Shown here: positions 1 to 11,460 of the stretch, piece after piece
How the letters are laid out: each line of letters begins with the position of its first letter
How positions within the stretch are numbered: position 1 is the stretch's first letter
Source of the DNA: Rutidosis leptorrhynchoides
Lineage: Eukaryota; Streptophyta; Magnoliopsida; Asterales; Asteraceae
Length of the DNA stretch: 64,000 nucleotides
Direction of reading: 5' to 3'
Assembly (NCBI RefSeq): GCF_046630445.1
Contig: NC_092342.1
Location: 81,766,001 to 81,830,000 of the forward strand
Made by a program: the position numbers and the translations under genes
Notes under the pieces: model-generated
Database searches by the model: none
The model's input: only the letters and a program-made list of their open reading frames with translations
What the model was told of the DNA's origin: nothing

Positions 1-1055
1 TTCAAACTATGTTCTTGTTGTTAAAATTTTACAACACAAAATAAGATAGCTATATAAATATGAATCGAATAAGGTTATGAACAAGGTTACTATCTCAAGT
101 TACTTGGACAAAGTTACTGTAAAATATGAGAAAAATCCTAGAACCAAAAGAGTGGTGGAGTTGGATCAAAAGGTTGGAAGTAAACTTGTATTTTTAGAAG
201 GATTATTGAAGTTTTCTTGTAAGGAATTTATTATGATGATTAAGGCTTGTTTTTGAAGCTAGATCTTCATAGTTATTTGCTGAGATTGTGAAGAACACTT
301 AAGGTTCCTAAGAGTGTGTTTTTGGTTAGAGAAAATGTGTAGTAAAAATGAAATTGGAATGGAGTATAAATGGTGGTGAAAAGATGTATAAATTTGTAAT
401 ATTGTGCAAAAGTCTTGTAATATGCCAAATTGATTAATCGTGCATGCTAAGATCCAAAATTGGCTGACTCATGGCTGCTAATAAAGTGATTGTGATGTGT
501 ATATACTAATAGTAAATACGTATAGGAGCTGGGTATGATACGAGTACATATACTCTAGGTATACGTGTAGAAATTTTGAGGAAACGGAACGAGAATTCAA
601 ATATAGCTATCTTTTGTAAATATACTTATATTGTTTTATGTATATAAGCCCTTTAAAAGTGATTAAATACATATTTATACGATACTTGTATAAGTATTAT
701 AGGTTAAAGGTATATATGTCAAATAACGTTACGTATAGTTATCATTTTGAAAACTTAAGTTAGTAGTCTCAAAGTATACTTATAACTTATTGTTATTAGT
801 ACACAATGAGATGTTAAACCATTCTTAGATCATGTTAAATATATATAAATACATATATATACACAAACGTATAATTATCGTTTGTTATATAGTTCGTGAT
901 ATCATCGGTCAAATTGGACGGTCAAACGTTGTGTAAAACTCTTTTTAAAAACATAAATCTCAACAATTTAGATTACTTATCATGTTGGTAAGGTTTAACT
1001 TATGTAAATATTAATCTCATAGGTATAAAATGATCGGAAAAATCCGGGTCGTTAC
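1..1055 (-). repeat. 3' LTR of element 1 (partial)
   Basis: Matches 8314-9369 almost base for base and ends in ttaca at 1055, directly before the PPT/hairpin region. The part equivalent to 6483-8313 lies left of the window. It is AT-rich with no coding capacity. Confidence 0.95.
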
Positions 1056-1092
1056 AGTACCTACCCGTTAAATAAATTTCGTCCCGAAATTT
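1056..1092 (-). other. Polypurine-tract region and hairpin before the 3' LTR of element 1
   Basis: On the minus strand a purine-rich string with GGGTAGGTAC sits directly before the LTR start (TGTAACGACCC). Just upstream is a perfect hairpin at 1074-1092 (stem AAATTTCG/CGAAATTT, 3-base loop). The same arrangement occurs in elements 3 and A. The PPT primes plus-strand cDNA synthesis; the role of the hairpin is unknown. Confidence 0.6.
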
Positions 1093-1103
1093 TAAAATTG
1101 TAC

Positions 1104-4100
1104 CTATTTTGCGTTCTCGGGAAACAAATGTGGGTACTTTCATTTCATCTGATCCTCTCGTTCCCAAGTAAACTCGGGACCCCTTCAAGCATTCCAACGA
1201 ACCTTAACGATCGGTATGTTGCTCTGCTTGAGTTGTTTAACTTCACGGTCCATGATTTCGACTGGTTCTTCTATGAATTGTAGTTTCTCCTCGACTTGGA
1301 TTTCTTCAAGAGGAATGGTGAGATCTTCCTTTGCAAGACATTTCTTAAGGTTTGATACGTGAAATGTATTATGTACTTCGGCGAGTTGTTGCGGTAACTC
1401 GAGTCGATAAGCTACCGGTCCAATGCTTTCGATGATCTTGGACGGGACTACATACCTTGGGTTCAGTTTACCCCTTTTACCGAAACGTATTACACCTTTT
1501 CAAGGTGACACCTTTAACATAACCATGTCACCGATCTGAAATTCTAATGGTTTCCTTCGGACATTGGCGTAGCTCTTTTGGCGACTACGGGATGTTTTTA
1601 ATCTCTCCTTGATTTGTACTATCTTCTCAGTCATTTCGTGTATGATCTTGGGACCAGTTAATTGTCGATCTCCTACTTCATTCCAACAGATAGGGGATCT
1701 ACACTTCCTTCCATACAATGCTTCGAATGGTGCAGCTTTAATGCTCGCATGATAACTGTTATTATACGAGAATTCTGCTAATGGTAGATATTTATCCCAT
1801 CCGTTTCCAAAATCGATCACACATGCCCTGAGCATGTCCTCAAGAGTCTGAATTGTTCTTTCACTCTGCCCGTCAGTTTGCGGATGATATGCGGTACTCA
1901 TATCCAAACGAGTTCCTAGGGCTTCCTGTAGTGATTGCCAGAACTTTGATGTAAATCTACTATCACGATCGAATATAATGGAAATAGGTATTCCATGCCT
2001 TGAAACAATTTCCTTTATGTACAGTCGTAATAGTTTCTCCATTCTATCTGTTTCCTTTATAGGTAAGAAATGTGCAGATTTGGTGAGACGATCAACTATT
2101 ACCCAAATGGTGTCATAACCCCAGGCAGTCTTAGGTAACTTTGTGATGAAATCCATGGTAATACCATCCCATTTCCATTCTGGGATTTCTGGTTGTTGAA
2201 GTAACCCTGACGGCTTCTGGTGTTCTGCTTTAACTTTAGAACAAGTTAAACATTCTCCAATATATGTTGCAACGTCTGTCTTTAAATTAGGCCACCAATA
2301 ATGCGTCTTAAGATCTTGGTACATCTTTCCAACTCCAGGATGTATCGAGTATCTTGTCTTGTGCACCTCATTCAATATCAACTTCCTTAATCCACCCAAC
2401 TTCGGTACCCAAATACGGTTTGCAAAATATCGAATTCCGTCTTCCCGTATAACGAGTTGCTTCTCATACTTCTTCATTATTTCATTTCCTATGTTTTCTT
2501 TAGTAAGAGCTTCTCGTTGAGCCTCTTTGATTTGTGAGTTGAGATTCATGCGAATTTTTATGTTCATCGCTCGTACTCGAATTGGTTCTCGTTCCTTTCT
2601 GCTTAGAGCGTCGGCCACTACATTCGCTTTCCCGGGATGATAGCGAATCTCACAATCGTAGTCGTTTATCAGCTTGACCCACCTACGTTGCCTCATGTTT
2701 AGCTATTTCTGATCGAAGATATGTTGAAGGCTTTTATGATCGGTAAACACAGTGCATTTAACCCCATATAAGTAGTGTCTCCATATCTTCAATGCAAACA
2801 CTACTGCTCCCAATTCTAAATCATGCGTCATATAATTCCGCTCATGAATCTTCAATTGCCGGGATGCGTATGCTATAACTTTCTTCCGTTGCATAAGGAC
2901 GCAACCAAAACCTTGTCGCGAAGCGTCACAATATATCTCAAAATCATCGTTCCCTTCAGGTAACGATAAAATAGGCGCTGTAGTCAACTTCTTCTTCAGT
3001 AATTGAAATGCACTCTCCTGCTCAGAAGTCCATTCGTACTTCTTCCCTTTTTGCGTTAACGCTGTTAATGGTTTAGCTATTCGGGAAAAATCTTGAATAA
3101 ACCTTCTATAATAACCAGCTAAACCCAAAAATTGGCGTATCTGCGTTGGTGTCTTAGGAGTCTCCCATTTTTCAATGGCCTCAATTTTAGCTGGGTCAAC
3201 CTGAATTCCTTTGCTACTAACAACATGACCAAGAAATTGCACTTCTTTTAACTAAAACGCACACTTAGAAAATTTGGCGTATAATTTCTCTTTTCTTAAC
3301 AATTCTAATACCAATCTTAAATGCTGTTCATGCTCTTGCTCACTCTTGGAATAGATAAGAATATCGTCAATGAAAACGATACCAAACTTATCTAAATACG
3401 GACTACAAACTCGATTCATGAGGTCCATGAATACAGCTGGCGCATTTGTCAACCCAAACGGCATGACCAAAAATTCGTAATGACCGTAGCGTGTCCGGAA
3501 AGCAGTTTTCGGAATATCTTCTTCTTTAACACGTAGTTGATGATAGCCCGATCTTAAGTCGATTTTCGAGTACACACATGATCCTTGCAGTTGATCAAAT
3601 AAGTCGTCAATTCTCGATAGTGGATACCGATTCTTGATAGTTAACTTATTTAATTCACGATAATCTATACACATCCTAAAAGATCCATCTTTCTTTTTAA
3701 CAAATAAAATTGGAGCTCCCCACGGTGAAGTACTTGGTTGTATGAATTCTCGGTCCAGTAGTTCTTTTAACTGACTCTGAAGTTCTTTTAACTCGGAAGG
3801 TGCAAGTCTATATGGAGCACGAGCAACCGGCGCAGCTCCTGGTACAAGATCTATTTGAAATTCTACAGACCTGAAAGGTGGTAGTCCCGGCAACTCTTCC
3901 GGAAAGACTTCAGGAAAATCTCTTACCACAGGCACGTCATTGATGCTCTTCACTTTTTTCTTCGTTTCGACTTTATTAACATGTACTAAGATAGCATATC
4001 ACCCTTTCTTCAAGCACTTTTGAGCTTTCAAACAACTAATGAGTTTTAACTTTGAGTTACCCTTCTCTCCATAAATCATTACTGGCGTTTTATCCTTACG

Positions 4101-5510
4101 AGGAATGCGAATTGCCTTCTTGGCACACACAACTTCATCTCCTATTTTGGACATCCAGTCCATGCTGACTATTACATCAAAACTTCCTAATTCTACGGGT
4201 GTCAAATCAATCTTAAATGTTTCTCCGGCTAAATTTATTTTACAATCACGGCAAATTTTATCAGCTTTAATTAGTTTACCATTAGCTAACTCAATCATGT
4301 ACTTAGCATCTAGAGGTAATGATGAACAATTCAATTTAGCTTAAAAGTCTCTACACACGTAACTTCAATCGGCACCAGTATCAAATATAATAGATGCGGA
4401 TAAGTTATTAATGGTAAACGTACCCGTAACAAGCTCCTGGTCTTCACACGCCTCTCTAGCATTAATAACAAATGCTCTTCCACATGCAGATCCATTATTC
4501 TTCTCTGGATTCGGACACTGGCTCTTATAATGACCCTATTTCCCACACCCATAACAAGTAACAGTGGCCAAGGTAGTTCTATTTGCATTGGTGGCAGGAG
4601 TTTTGGTACCGTTTGTATTTGTAGCGGGAACCCTACAATCTTCAGCAAGATGACCTTTTCGATTACAATTGTTGCACACCACATTACAATAACCAGAGTG
4701 ATGTTTGTGGCATCTGTTACATAAAGGATTTCGTCCTTTATAACCTGAGTTTGAACCGTTACCCGCACCTTGCGTGGTTTCTTGTTTCTTGTTGGATTGT
4801 TGATGATTACCTTCCCACTTTCTTTTGTTTCCCGATGTCTTGACATCGGTGTTCTTATCCAGAATAATCTGGTCCATCAACTCGTTCGCCATGGTGATAG
4901 CTTCATGAATAGTCTTGGGTTTGGATGCTGTAACATTTGCCTTGACCTTTTTAGGCAAACCGTCTTTGTACAGTTCAATCTTCCGTTCTTCGGTTGGAAC
5001 CAATTCGGGACATAGCAAAGCTAATTCCATGAATCGCTGATTGTAGTTGGTGAGTTCAGTACCAACAACTTTCAGGCTTCGTAATCCAGCTTCCAACTTC
5101 CTAACCTCGTTCCTTGGACAATATTCGTTGATTAGCATTGTTTTGAATTCTTCCCAAGGAGTATCATAAGCTACATCTCCTCCTACGGCCTTCACATAGT
5201 TTTTCCACCATGTGAGTGCACTATCTTGTAGGGTGCACGATGCATACTTGGTCATGTCCTTCTCAATACAACCACTGATTTTAAACACAGACTCAATCTT
5301 TTCGATCCACCGGGTTTAACCGACCGGTCCTTCTGTTCCACTGAATGATGAGGGCTTGCAACCTTGAAAATTTTTGTAAGTGCACCCCACACGAGGATTT
5401 GGGTTAACTGCAGCACCTCTTGCAGCCTCGACCCATAACATTCTGTCGTTCACTCACTGATTGATGAGTTCCTGGATTTCTTGTTCCGTCATTCGGTTCA
5501 ATCGTGCCAT
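1104..5510 (-). pseudogene. Element 1 gag-pol polyprotein, one frame broken by stop codons
   Basis: Starting from the ATG at 5510 (MARLNRMTEQEIQELINQ, then a stop) one continuous frame runs to a stop at 1104-1106. Domains in order: retrotransposon gag (about 4850-5300); CCHC zinc knuckles (about 4620-4690 and 4520-4555, the second with a stop after CYGCGK); aspartic protease with FDTGAD (about 4350-4400); reverse transcriptase with [10 protein letters not shown] (about 3345-3385); RNase H with [14 protein letters not shown] (about 2890-2935); integrase HHCC zinc finger and DDE core (about 1600-2350); chromodomain-like tail (about 1160-1290). I count at least nine in-frame stops (for example at the junctions near 5457, 5318, 4536, 4360, 3996, 3252, 2703 and 1500) and no frameshift. 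Some stops fit C-to-T or G-to-A change (Q or W codons); others need transversions. It cannot make a functional polyprotein. Confidence 0.93.
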
Positions 5511-5892
5511 AATCTTCAACAAGAATGAAAAAAATAATTATTCACATGGAATATTATAGATGTAGTATGTATTTACAGTACATCGTAGCTTATTAATAAT
5601 ATGAACCAGTTATCATTATAAAAGCCTTTTCTTCTTATTAGCGTTTTATAATTATATCTAGGGTAGTACCTACCCGTTAAAGTTCATACTTAATAGCTTA
5701 GTATGAAAATCAATTACTACCACTCAAATAATACTTAACCATGGAAAATTATTGCATTTCACACTTCACTATTTTACATATGCTTATCTTACATCAAATA
5801 TTAAGCAAACCAGACTAGTAATATTATACAAAACATTATATGATCCCATGGTTTAAAACAACAGCGCATCATTTAACCCAAAGCGTTTGTGT

Positions 5893-6291
5893 TCAAAGAA
5901 ATCGCTTAAAGGTTATCCTGGTTATCTCCCTGCGTTTTGGCTGAGGAACCGAAGAACTGGATGTCGGGATAGAACTAATAGGAATAGAGGGAATAGGTGT
6001 GGAAGTATCTGGTGGAGTTGGTGCCACAACATTCTCTCTAGACTCGGGATTTGGATTTTCCATTTCAGTAGCCTTTCGTTTCTTTCCTCGTTCGAACTTG
6101 TCTTTCGTAATTTCCTGTATTTCTTCCTCCTCAGTATCACTTTCTGGCTCCTCTTCAATTGATTCATCCGGAACTTGTGAGTCTTCCCCAAAGGTGTCGT
6201 TTTCATCATCGGATAGGTTAATGACTGGAACACCATCTGAAGATTCTGGTTCGGAGTCGCTGAATGTGATAATAAGTTCTAAGCCAGACAT
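5893..6291 (-). CDS. Acidic nuclear-type small ORF upstream of gag in element 1
   Basis: An intact ORF of 132 residues lies between the primer binding site and gag, in the same sense as gag-pol. It begins MSGLELIITFSDSEPESSDG. The N-terminal half is rich in Asp, Glu and Ser and contains DSQVPDE. It is followed by a basic patch RGKKRKATE that looks like a nuclear localisation signal, then a Pro/Ser/Thr-rich stretch and a basic end (PKRREITRITFKRFL). No known domain is recognised. Element 3 has a diverged counterpart at the same place (38466-39044), sharing DSQVP and an EIT...F..KK segment, so this looks like a family-specific accessory protein rather than a chance ORF. Function unknown. A transcriptional or chromatin role is only a guess from its composition. 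Confidence 0.6.
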   Translation of the reverse strand: MSGLELIITFSDSEPESSDGVPVINLSDDENDTFGEDSQVPDESIEEEPESDTEEEEIQEITKDKFERGKKRKATEMENPNPESRENVVAPTPPDTSTPIPSIPISSIPTSSSSVPQPKRREITRITFKRFL

Positions 6292-6468
6292 CTATCACAT
6301 AACAACTAGCACGTTAATACCACATAATATTTACATATTAATTTTTAACCAACAAGGATAAGCAATAGTTTTCGAAATCAAACACGGTCAAAGTCCAGAC
6401 TCACTAATGCATCCTAACAAACTCGATAAGACACACTAATGCAAATTCTCTGGTTCTCTAAGACCAAC

Positions 6469-6480
6469 GCTCTGATACAA
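6469..6480 (-). other. Primer binding site of element 1 (initiator-Met tRNA type)
   Basis: The minus strand reads TTGTATCAGAGC, one mismatch from TGGTATCAGAGC, the complement of the 3' end of plant initiator tRNA-Met. It lies 2 bases from the 5' LTR, which fixes the element's orientation as minus. Confidence 0.88.
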
Positions 6481-6482
6481 CA

Positions 6483-7397
6483 TGTCATAACCCGACCTTA
6501 ACCATAAGGACGAATACAATAACATATGATTTCATCGCGAGGTATTGACCTCTATATGCGACATTTTTCAAAAACTGCATTCGTTTTTACAATATAAACC
6601 ATAGCTTTTATTACAAATACAAGGTTTAAACAACTTAATAATGATTATCGTTTAGCGATAATCTTAGACTTACAAACTTTACATGTGATAATAACAATAC
6701 GACTTCCAACATATTTTACATTACAAATCCTCCGATATGCAGTTTTATTTTTGACACAAATATGCATATTCAATATCTTACTTAAATTCAACATGTTGCA
6801 GCGGAAGCTTTTAGTTATCACCTGAGAATAAACATGCTTAAAACGTCAACATAAAGTTGGTGAGATATAGGTTTAATGCCGGCAGCGTTATAAATATAGA
6901 CCACACGATTTCATATATAAACGTTTTAATAAAAATATTCTAAGTTGTTGAGCACTTGATAACCATACTTAACATTTAATCAACGTCGCATATTCCCTTT
7001 ATTATGAAATCTTACTACACCGTACCAAGTGTAGTCACCGAAACGAAGTACTGTGCAACCGTTGAATACTGGTCGTCCAGTCCAGTTGGGGTTGTCAGGC
7101 CCGATAGTTCTATCAACAGGATTCGCGTTACAATACTCATGTAAATAGTAGTTACCAAGTTACAGGGAAGTATGCCAGTGGTACAACTCAACGTAGAATA
7201 TATATTTTTAATCACTTATGTCCATAACGTAAATCATAAAATGCATGTATTCTCATCCCGAAATATTTAGAGTGTAAAAGTGGGACTATATACTCACTTT
7301 TGCCTTGAAGGTATTTATCACGACTTAGTCTCCGATAGATATCACGAACCTAACCACATATATAATATATCAACATATTTTCTTTTTAAGTAATCGT

Positions 7398-7448
<51 letters not shown>

Positions 7449-9369
7449 TTTTAATATTTTCTTAGTCCGTAGTTAGCAGTCCGATGTTAGTGGTCCACAA
7501 TTAGTTGCTTAAATAAAATAAATAAAGACCCCATCGTATTCGTATTGATCAGAATTAATCTCGACCCATGGTACCATGTTGTCAAGTGACGTGTTGCGTA
7601 CATAAAGTACCGTGTTGTCAAATGACGTGTTGCGTACAATCATGAGGTCTTATGATTAATCTTCTCGTGTTGTTTACGGGTGGTCCTGAAATATATAAAA
7701 TCAAATCATAAGTAAATATATATGGAATATCATATTAATTAGAAATATATGATTAATTTAATTTTTCTCCAAATATTTTCGTAGCTAAACTAGCTTCGGA
7801 TACCCGATCTTGTTTTAGTCGTAGTTTCTTCATTACAACTCCGTTTTTGTTGGTTCAACTTGCCACTTCCTTGGATCGAGTCAAATTTTAAGAATATGAA
7901 CTGAAAATACCTTAGGTTTTATTCGAAATCACAGGTTATAGGTCAAACTTTGGTGAAACTTATGAAGGTGATCATTTTCCATCATAAAAACAACATTTAA
8001 TGATCATTTTTCTAAAAATACTTACACTTTGAGTTAAACCATGAAATTTTTATGTGTTAACATATTCATAAGAAATATCATTTTTCCAGAACATGAACTT
8101 CCAATTCAAAACTTAAGATGGTTTTTAATTATCCAACCCAAAACAGCCCCCGGTTGCACTCCGACGATGTAGATTCAGTTTTTAAGATGTTCTTTGTAAA
8201 ACCAAGTTATATCTTGTTAAGTTAGCATATCATTATGATATATTACAGGTCTTGAAGTGTTTTAAAAGTTAAGTTAGAAGGATCTATTTAGTTTGCAAAC
8301 AAGTTTAAAATCATTCAAACTATGTTCTTGTTGTTAAAATTTTACAACACAAAATTAGATAGCTATATAAATATGAATCGAATAAGGTTATGAACAAGGT
8401 TACTATCTCAAGTTACTTGGACAAAGTTACTGTAAAATATGAGAAAAATCCTAGAACCAAAAGAGTGGTGGAGTTGGATCAAAAGGTTGGAAGTAAACTT
8501 GTATTTTTAGAAGGATTATTGAAGTTTTCTTGTAAGGAATTTATTATGATGATTAAGGCTTGTTTTTGAAGCTAGATCTTCATGGTTATTTGCTGAGATT
8601 GTGAAGAACACTTAAGGTTCCTAAGAGTGTGTTTTTGGTTAGAGAAAATGTGTAGTAAAAATAAAATTGGAATGGAGTATAAATGATGGTGAAAAGATGT
8701 ATAAATTTGTAATATTGTGCAAAAGTCTTGTAATATGCCAAATTGATTAATCGTGCATGCTAAGATCCAAAATTGGCTGACTCATGGCTGCTAATAAAGT
8801 GATTGTGATGTGTATATACTAATAGTAAATACGTACAGGAGCTGGGTATGATACGAGTACATATACTCTAGGTATACGTGTAGAAATTTTGAGGAAACGG
8901 AACGAGAATTCAAATATAGCTATCTTTTGTAAATATACTTATATTGTTTTATGTATATAAGCCCTTTAAAAGTGATTAAATACATATTTATACGATACTT
9001 GTATAAGTATTATAGGTTAAAGGTATATATGTCAAATAACGTTACGTATAGTTATCATTTTGAAAACTTAAGTTAGTAGTCTCAAAGTATACTTATAACT
9101 TATTGTTATTAGTACACAATGAGATGTTAAACCATTCTTAGATCATGTTAAATATATATAAATACATATATATACACAAACGTATAATTATCGTTTGTTA
9201 TATAGTTCGTGATATCATCGGTCAAATTGGACGGTCAAACGTTGTGTAAAACTCTTTTTAAAAACATAAATCTCAACAATTTAGATTACTTATCATGTTG
9301 GTAAGGTTTAATTTATGTAAATATTAATCTCATAGGTATAAAATGATCGGAAAAATCCGGGTCATTACA
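6483..9369 (-). repeat. 5' LTR of element 1
   Basis: A 2887-bp LTR bounded by tg at 6483 and ca at 9369. It contains an (AT)n tract (7400-7446), two near-identical direct repeats around 7575-7650 built on the string gacgtgttgcgtaca, and the conserved LTR core block (6799-6875). Short ORFs inside (for example 7015-7215) have no protein support. Confidence 0.92.
7400..7446. repeat. (AT)n microsatellite in element 1 5' LTR
   Basis: About 23 AT units; the corresponding place in element A (about 13400) has only a short atatatat run. Confidence 0.96.
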
Positions 9370-11423
9370 ACGGGTCACGACACGTATTAATTAATTCGTA
9401 TATTATATATTAAACTATATATGAATTATTGGACTGTTACTGTGGACTATCGACTGTGGACTAATGACGTTGGACAATTAAAATGAATTAAAATATTGAT
9501 TATAACATATAAAACTAAACATTTCTTCAAGATTGCCACTTGATTTCATCTTAAACCTCATTGTATCTAGACGATTACAATCAGCGTTCAAATCTATCAT
9601 GATTCTTAAAAACACCTCAATCGAGAGGATAAACCAACCGCACTTCATCTACGGAAGAAAAGATTGATGCATATAGTTATGCACCTGAAAAACCCTCGGA
9701 AACTGAGTAAACATTTGACACGTATCTGTTCTAGTTCCTTTGACATTGTTATTACCGAAGATCGTTTTGCAATCCCTTTCCAAAGTAGCTAATTTTGTCA
9801 CAGCTCCAGCAAGTCAACTCCGACTTTTCATCCGAAACAACGTTATTATAACCGTGATATATATGCGTACTCTTTATTGTTACTGGGGAACCTTTTATAT
9901 TCCACAATATTACCATCAGCGATTAATCATTCTAAAAACACAATTCTCCTGAAACTACCTCGGTTTGATAACCGATGACCCAGATCAGTTAACTTTGAAA
10001 ATGCTGATGAAGCAGCATGTTGTAGATGATCTTAATGGCCAAAAGTTTGATGATAAAGAAAGGAGTGTTAGGAACGCTCGATAGAAAATTTAGTACCGAA
10101 AATCGGATTATGTGAAACTATGAAGAAAGCCGTGGACAAATCACAAAGAATAAGTTTGCCTTCAAAGAATCCAAATGATTCTGTGCCTGCTGAAATCGTT
10201 AGCAAACATCTTATTTCTCATTCTAAACCTTCACAGACAAATCTTCTTCATCATCCATTGATATTAGAAATTCTAAGATATTCTCGTATGTTCTATTATA
10301 AATATCCTCCATATTTCTGGCGATATTCTTACAACTATTCTTATCTGAGATCATTTATCTCTCCGTAATATCTGCAACATAAAAGAAACTGTGTTAGTTT
10401 CTAAATTCTGAAACCTTCGAGTTTAAAATATGAATGTTTTGAAGTAGTGTTGGGAACTGAAGCATGGATTAGTATAATATAATGACACTTGATCAACGTC
10501 ATTATATTACAGTAAGTCATGCTGAGTTTCTAATGAAGCATGATGATTCACAGTACCGTCATCATGTGCCATTTACATGACTCTTACATTCTATCTAATC
10601 TCTAAACATATCAAGAGAATATTTTTCTGGATGAATCGGTCTTCTCCAGGGTATTCTGGTAATTTAACAAATCAAAATCGTTCTATTACCATTTTCTTCT
10701 TAGAGCATTAGCTATGTTCATTCTGAATTTCATATCTACGAATTCCGGACCATTACTCGCTTGACTCGAAGTCGGGAAGAGAAAACGAAAGCATGAAGCT
10801 TCGAAAAATAATGAAGAATATAAACTCCGATAATAACCCCGAAATTACAAACCGTGTATATCGATGCAGATAGCAATATAGAGACACGGGAGAATTAGAA
10901 ACACTATAAACACAAGAGTATAGTATAAGTAAATAGATTCTTCTGGTGGTAGATGTAAAAGAAGAATGACAGATATAAAAGTTAGGAGTATATCAAGAAT
11001 CAGGACTGGATGGAGCATATTGATGAATGCTTTAAAGTAAGAATCAAGTGAGAAAGAATAGAAGGTGTGAGTTGTGGAAAAAAAGGAAACGAAGGGGTGA
11101 ATTTATAGTGAAATATCCGACAGAGCAATCGAAACAGATTATTGGATATAATCAAAGAAGATCCTGACTTCCTTAATCACCAAAGAACCAAATCTTATTA
11201 CGTAAGATTCTCTTTAAATCCCTTAAATCCCGGAAATCAATCATAACTACGTCATCGGTTAAGACGAATATATTTTACTCATCTCACTCTTTACGATAGT
11301 CTCATTTATATTCTTCGCATAATCGAATCGTTTTATCTACATTACTCAATGATGATAAAACTCCATTATCACCTTATATTTGTCATGAAAACCTTCTTAT
11401 TGTTATCCATAACAACCTCTATC
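9370..11423 (+). other. Non-coding internal 3' region of element A
   Basis: About 2 kb with no recognisable gag or pol motif in any frame. The short ORFs at 9740-9952 and 10120-10368 look like chance. The stretch reads as a 3' untranslated region or decayed coding remnant that leads into the PPT. Confidence 0.55.
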
Positions 11424-11460
11424 AAATTTCGGGGACGAAATTTCTTTAACGGGTAGGTAC
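11424..11460 (+). other. Hairpin and polypurine-tract region of element A
   Basis: The string aaatttcggggacgaaattt (11424-11443) forms an 8-bp stem with a 4-base loop. Then aacgggtaggtac leads into the LTR start at 11461. It is the plus-strand equivalent of 1056-1092 and 32679-32716. Confidence 0.65.

Larger units (their letters stand above)
1..9369 (-). mobile_element. Element 1: Ty3/gypsy LTR retrotransposon (Tekay-like chromovirus), left end cut by window
   Basis: A minus-strand LTR retrotransposon. Its 3' LTR (1-1055) is truncated by the window start, the internal region is 1056-6482 and the 5' LTR is 6483-9369. The two LTRs match along the shared 1.05 kb with only about seven substitutions and one 1-base indel by eye, so the insertion is recent. 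The internal region holds a primer binding site, a small acidic ORF and a gag-pol frame with many stop codons. The C-terminal chromodomain-like segment after integrase supports a Tekay-type chromovirus. The 5 bases after the right LTR (acggg, 9370-9374) should be one copy of the target duplication; the other copy lies outside the window. Confidence 0.93.

Noticed and set aside
9740-10368. Two small plus-strand ORFs in element A
   Set aside because: No domain, no start context or homologous counterpart; the region is LTR-element 3' UTR.
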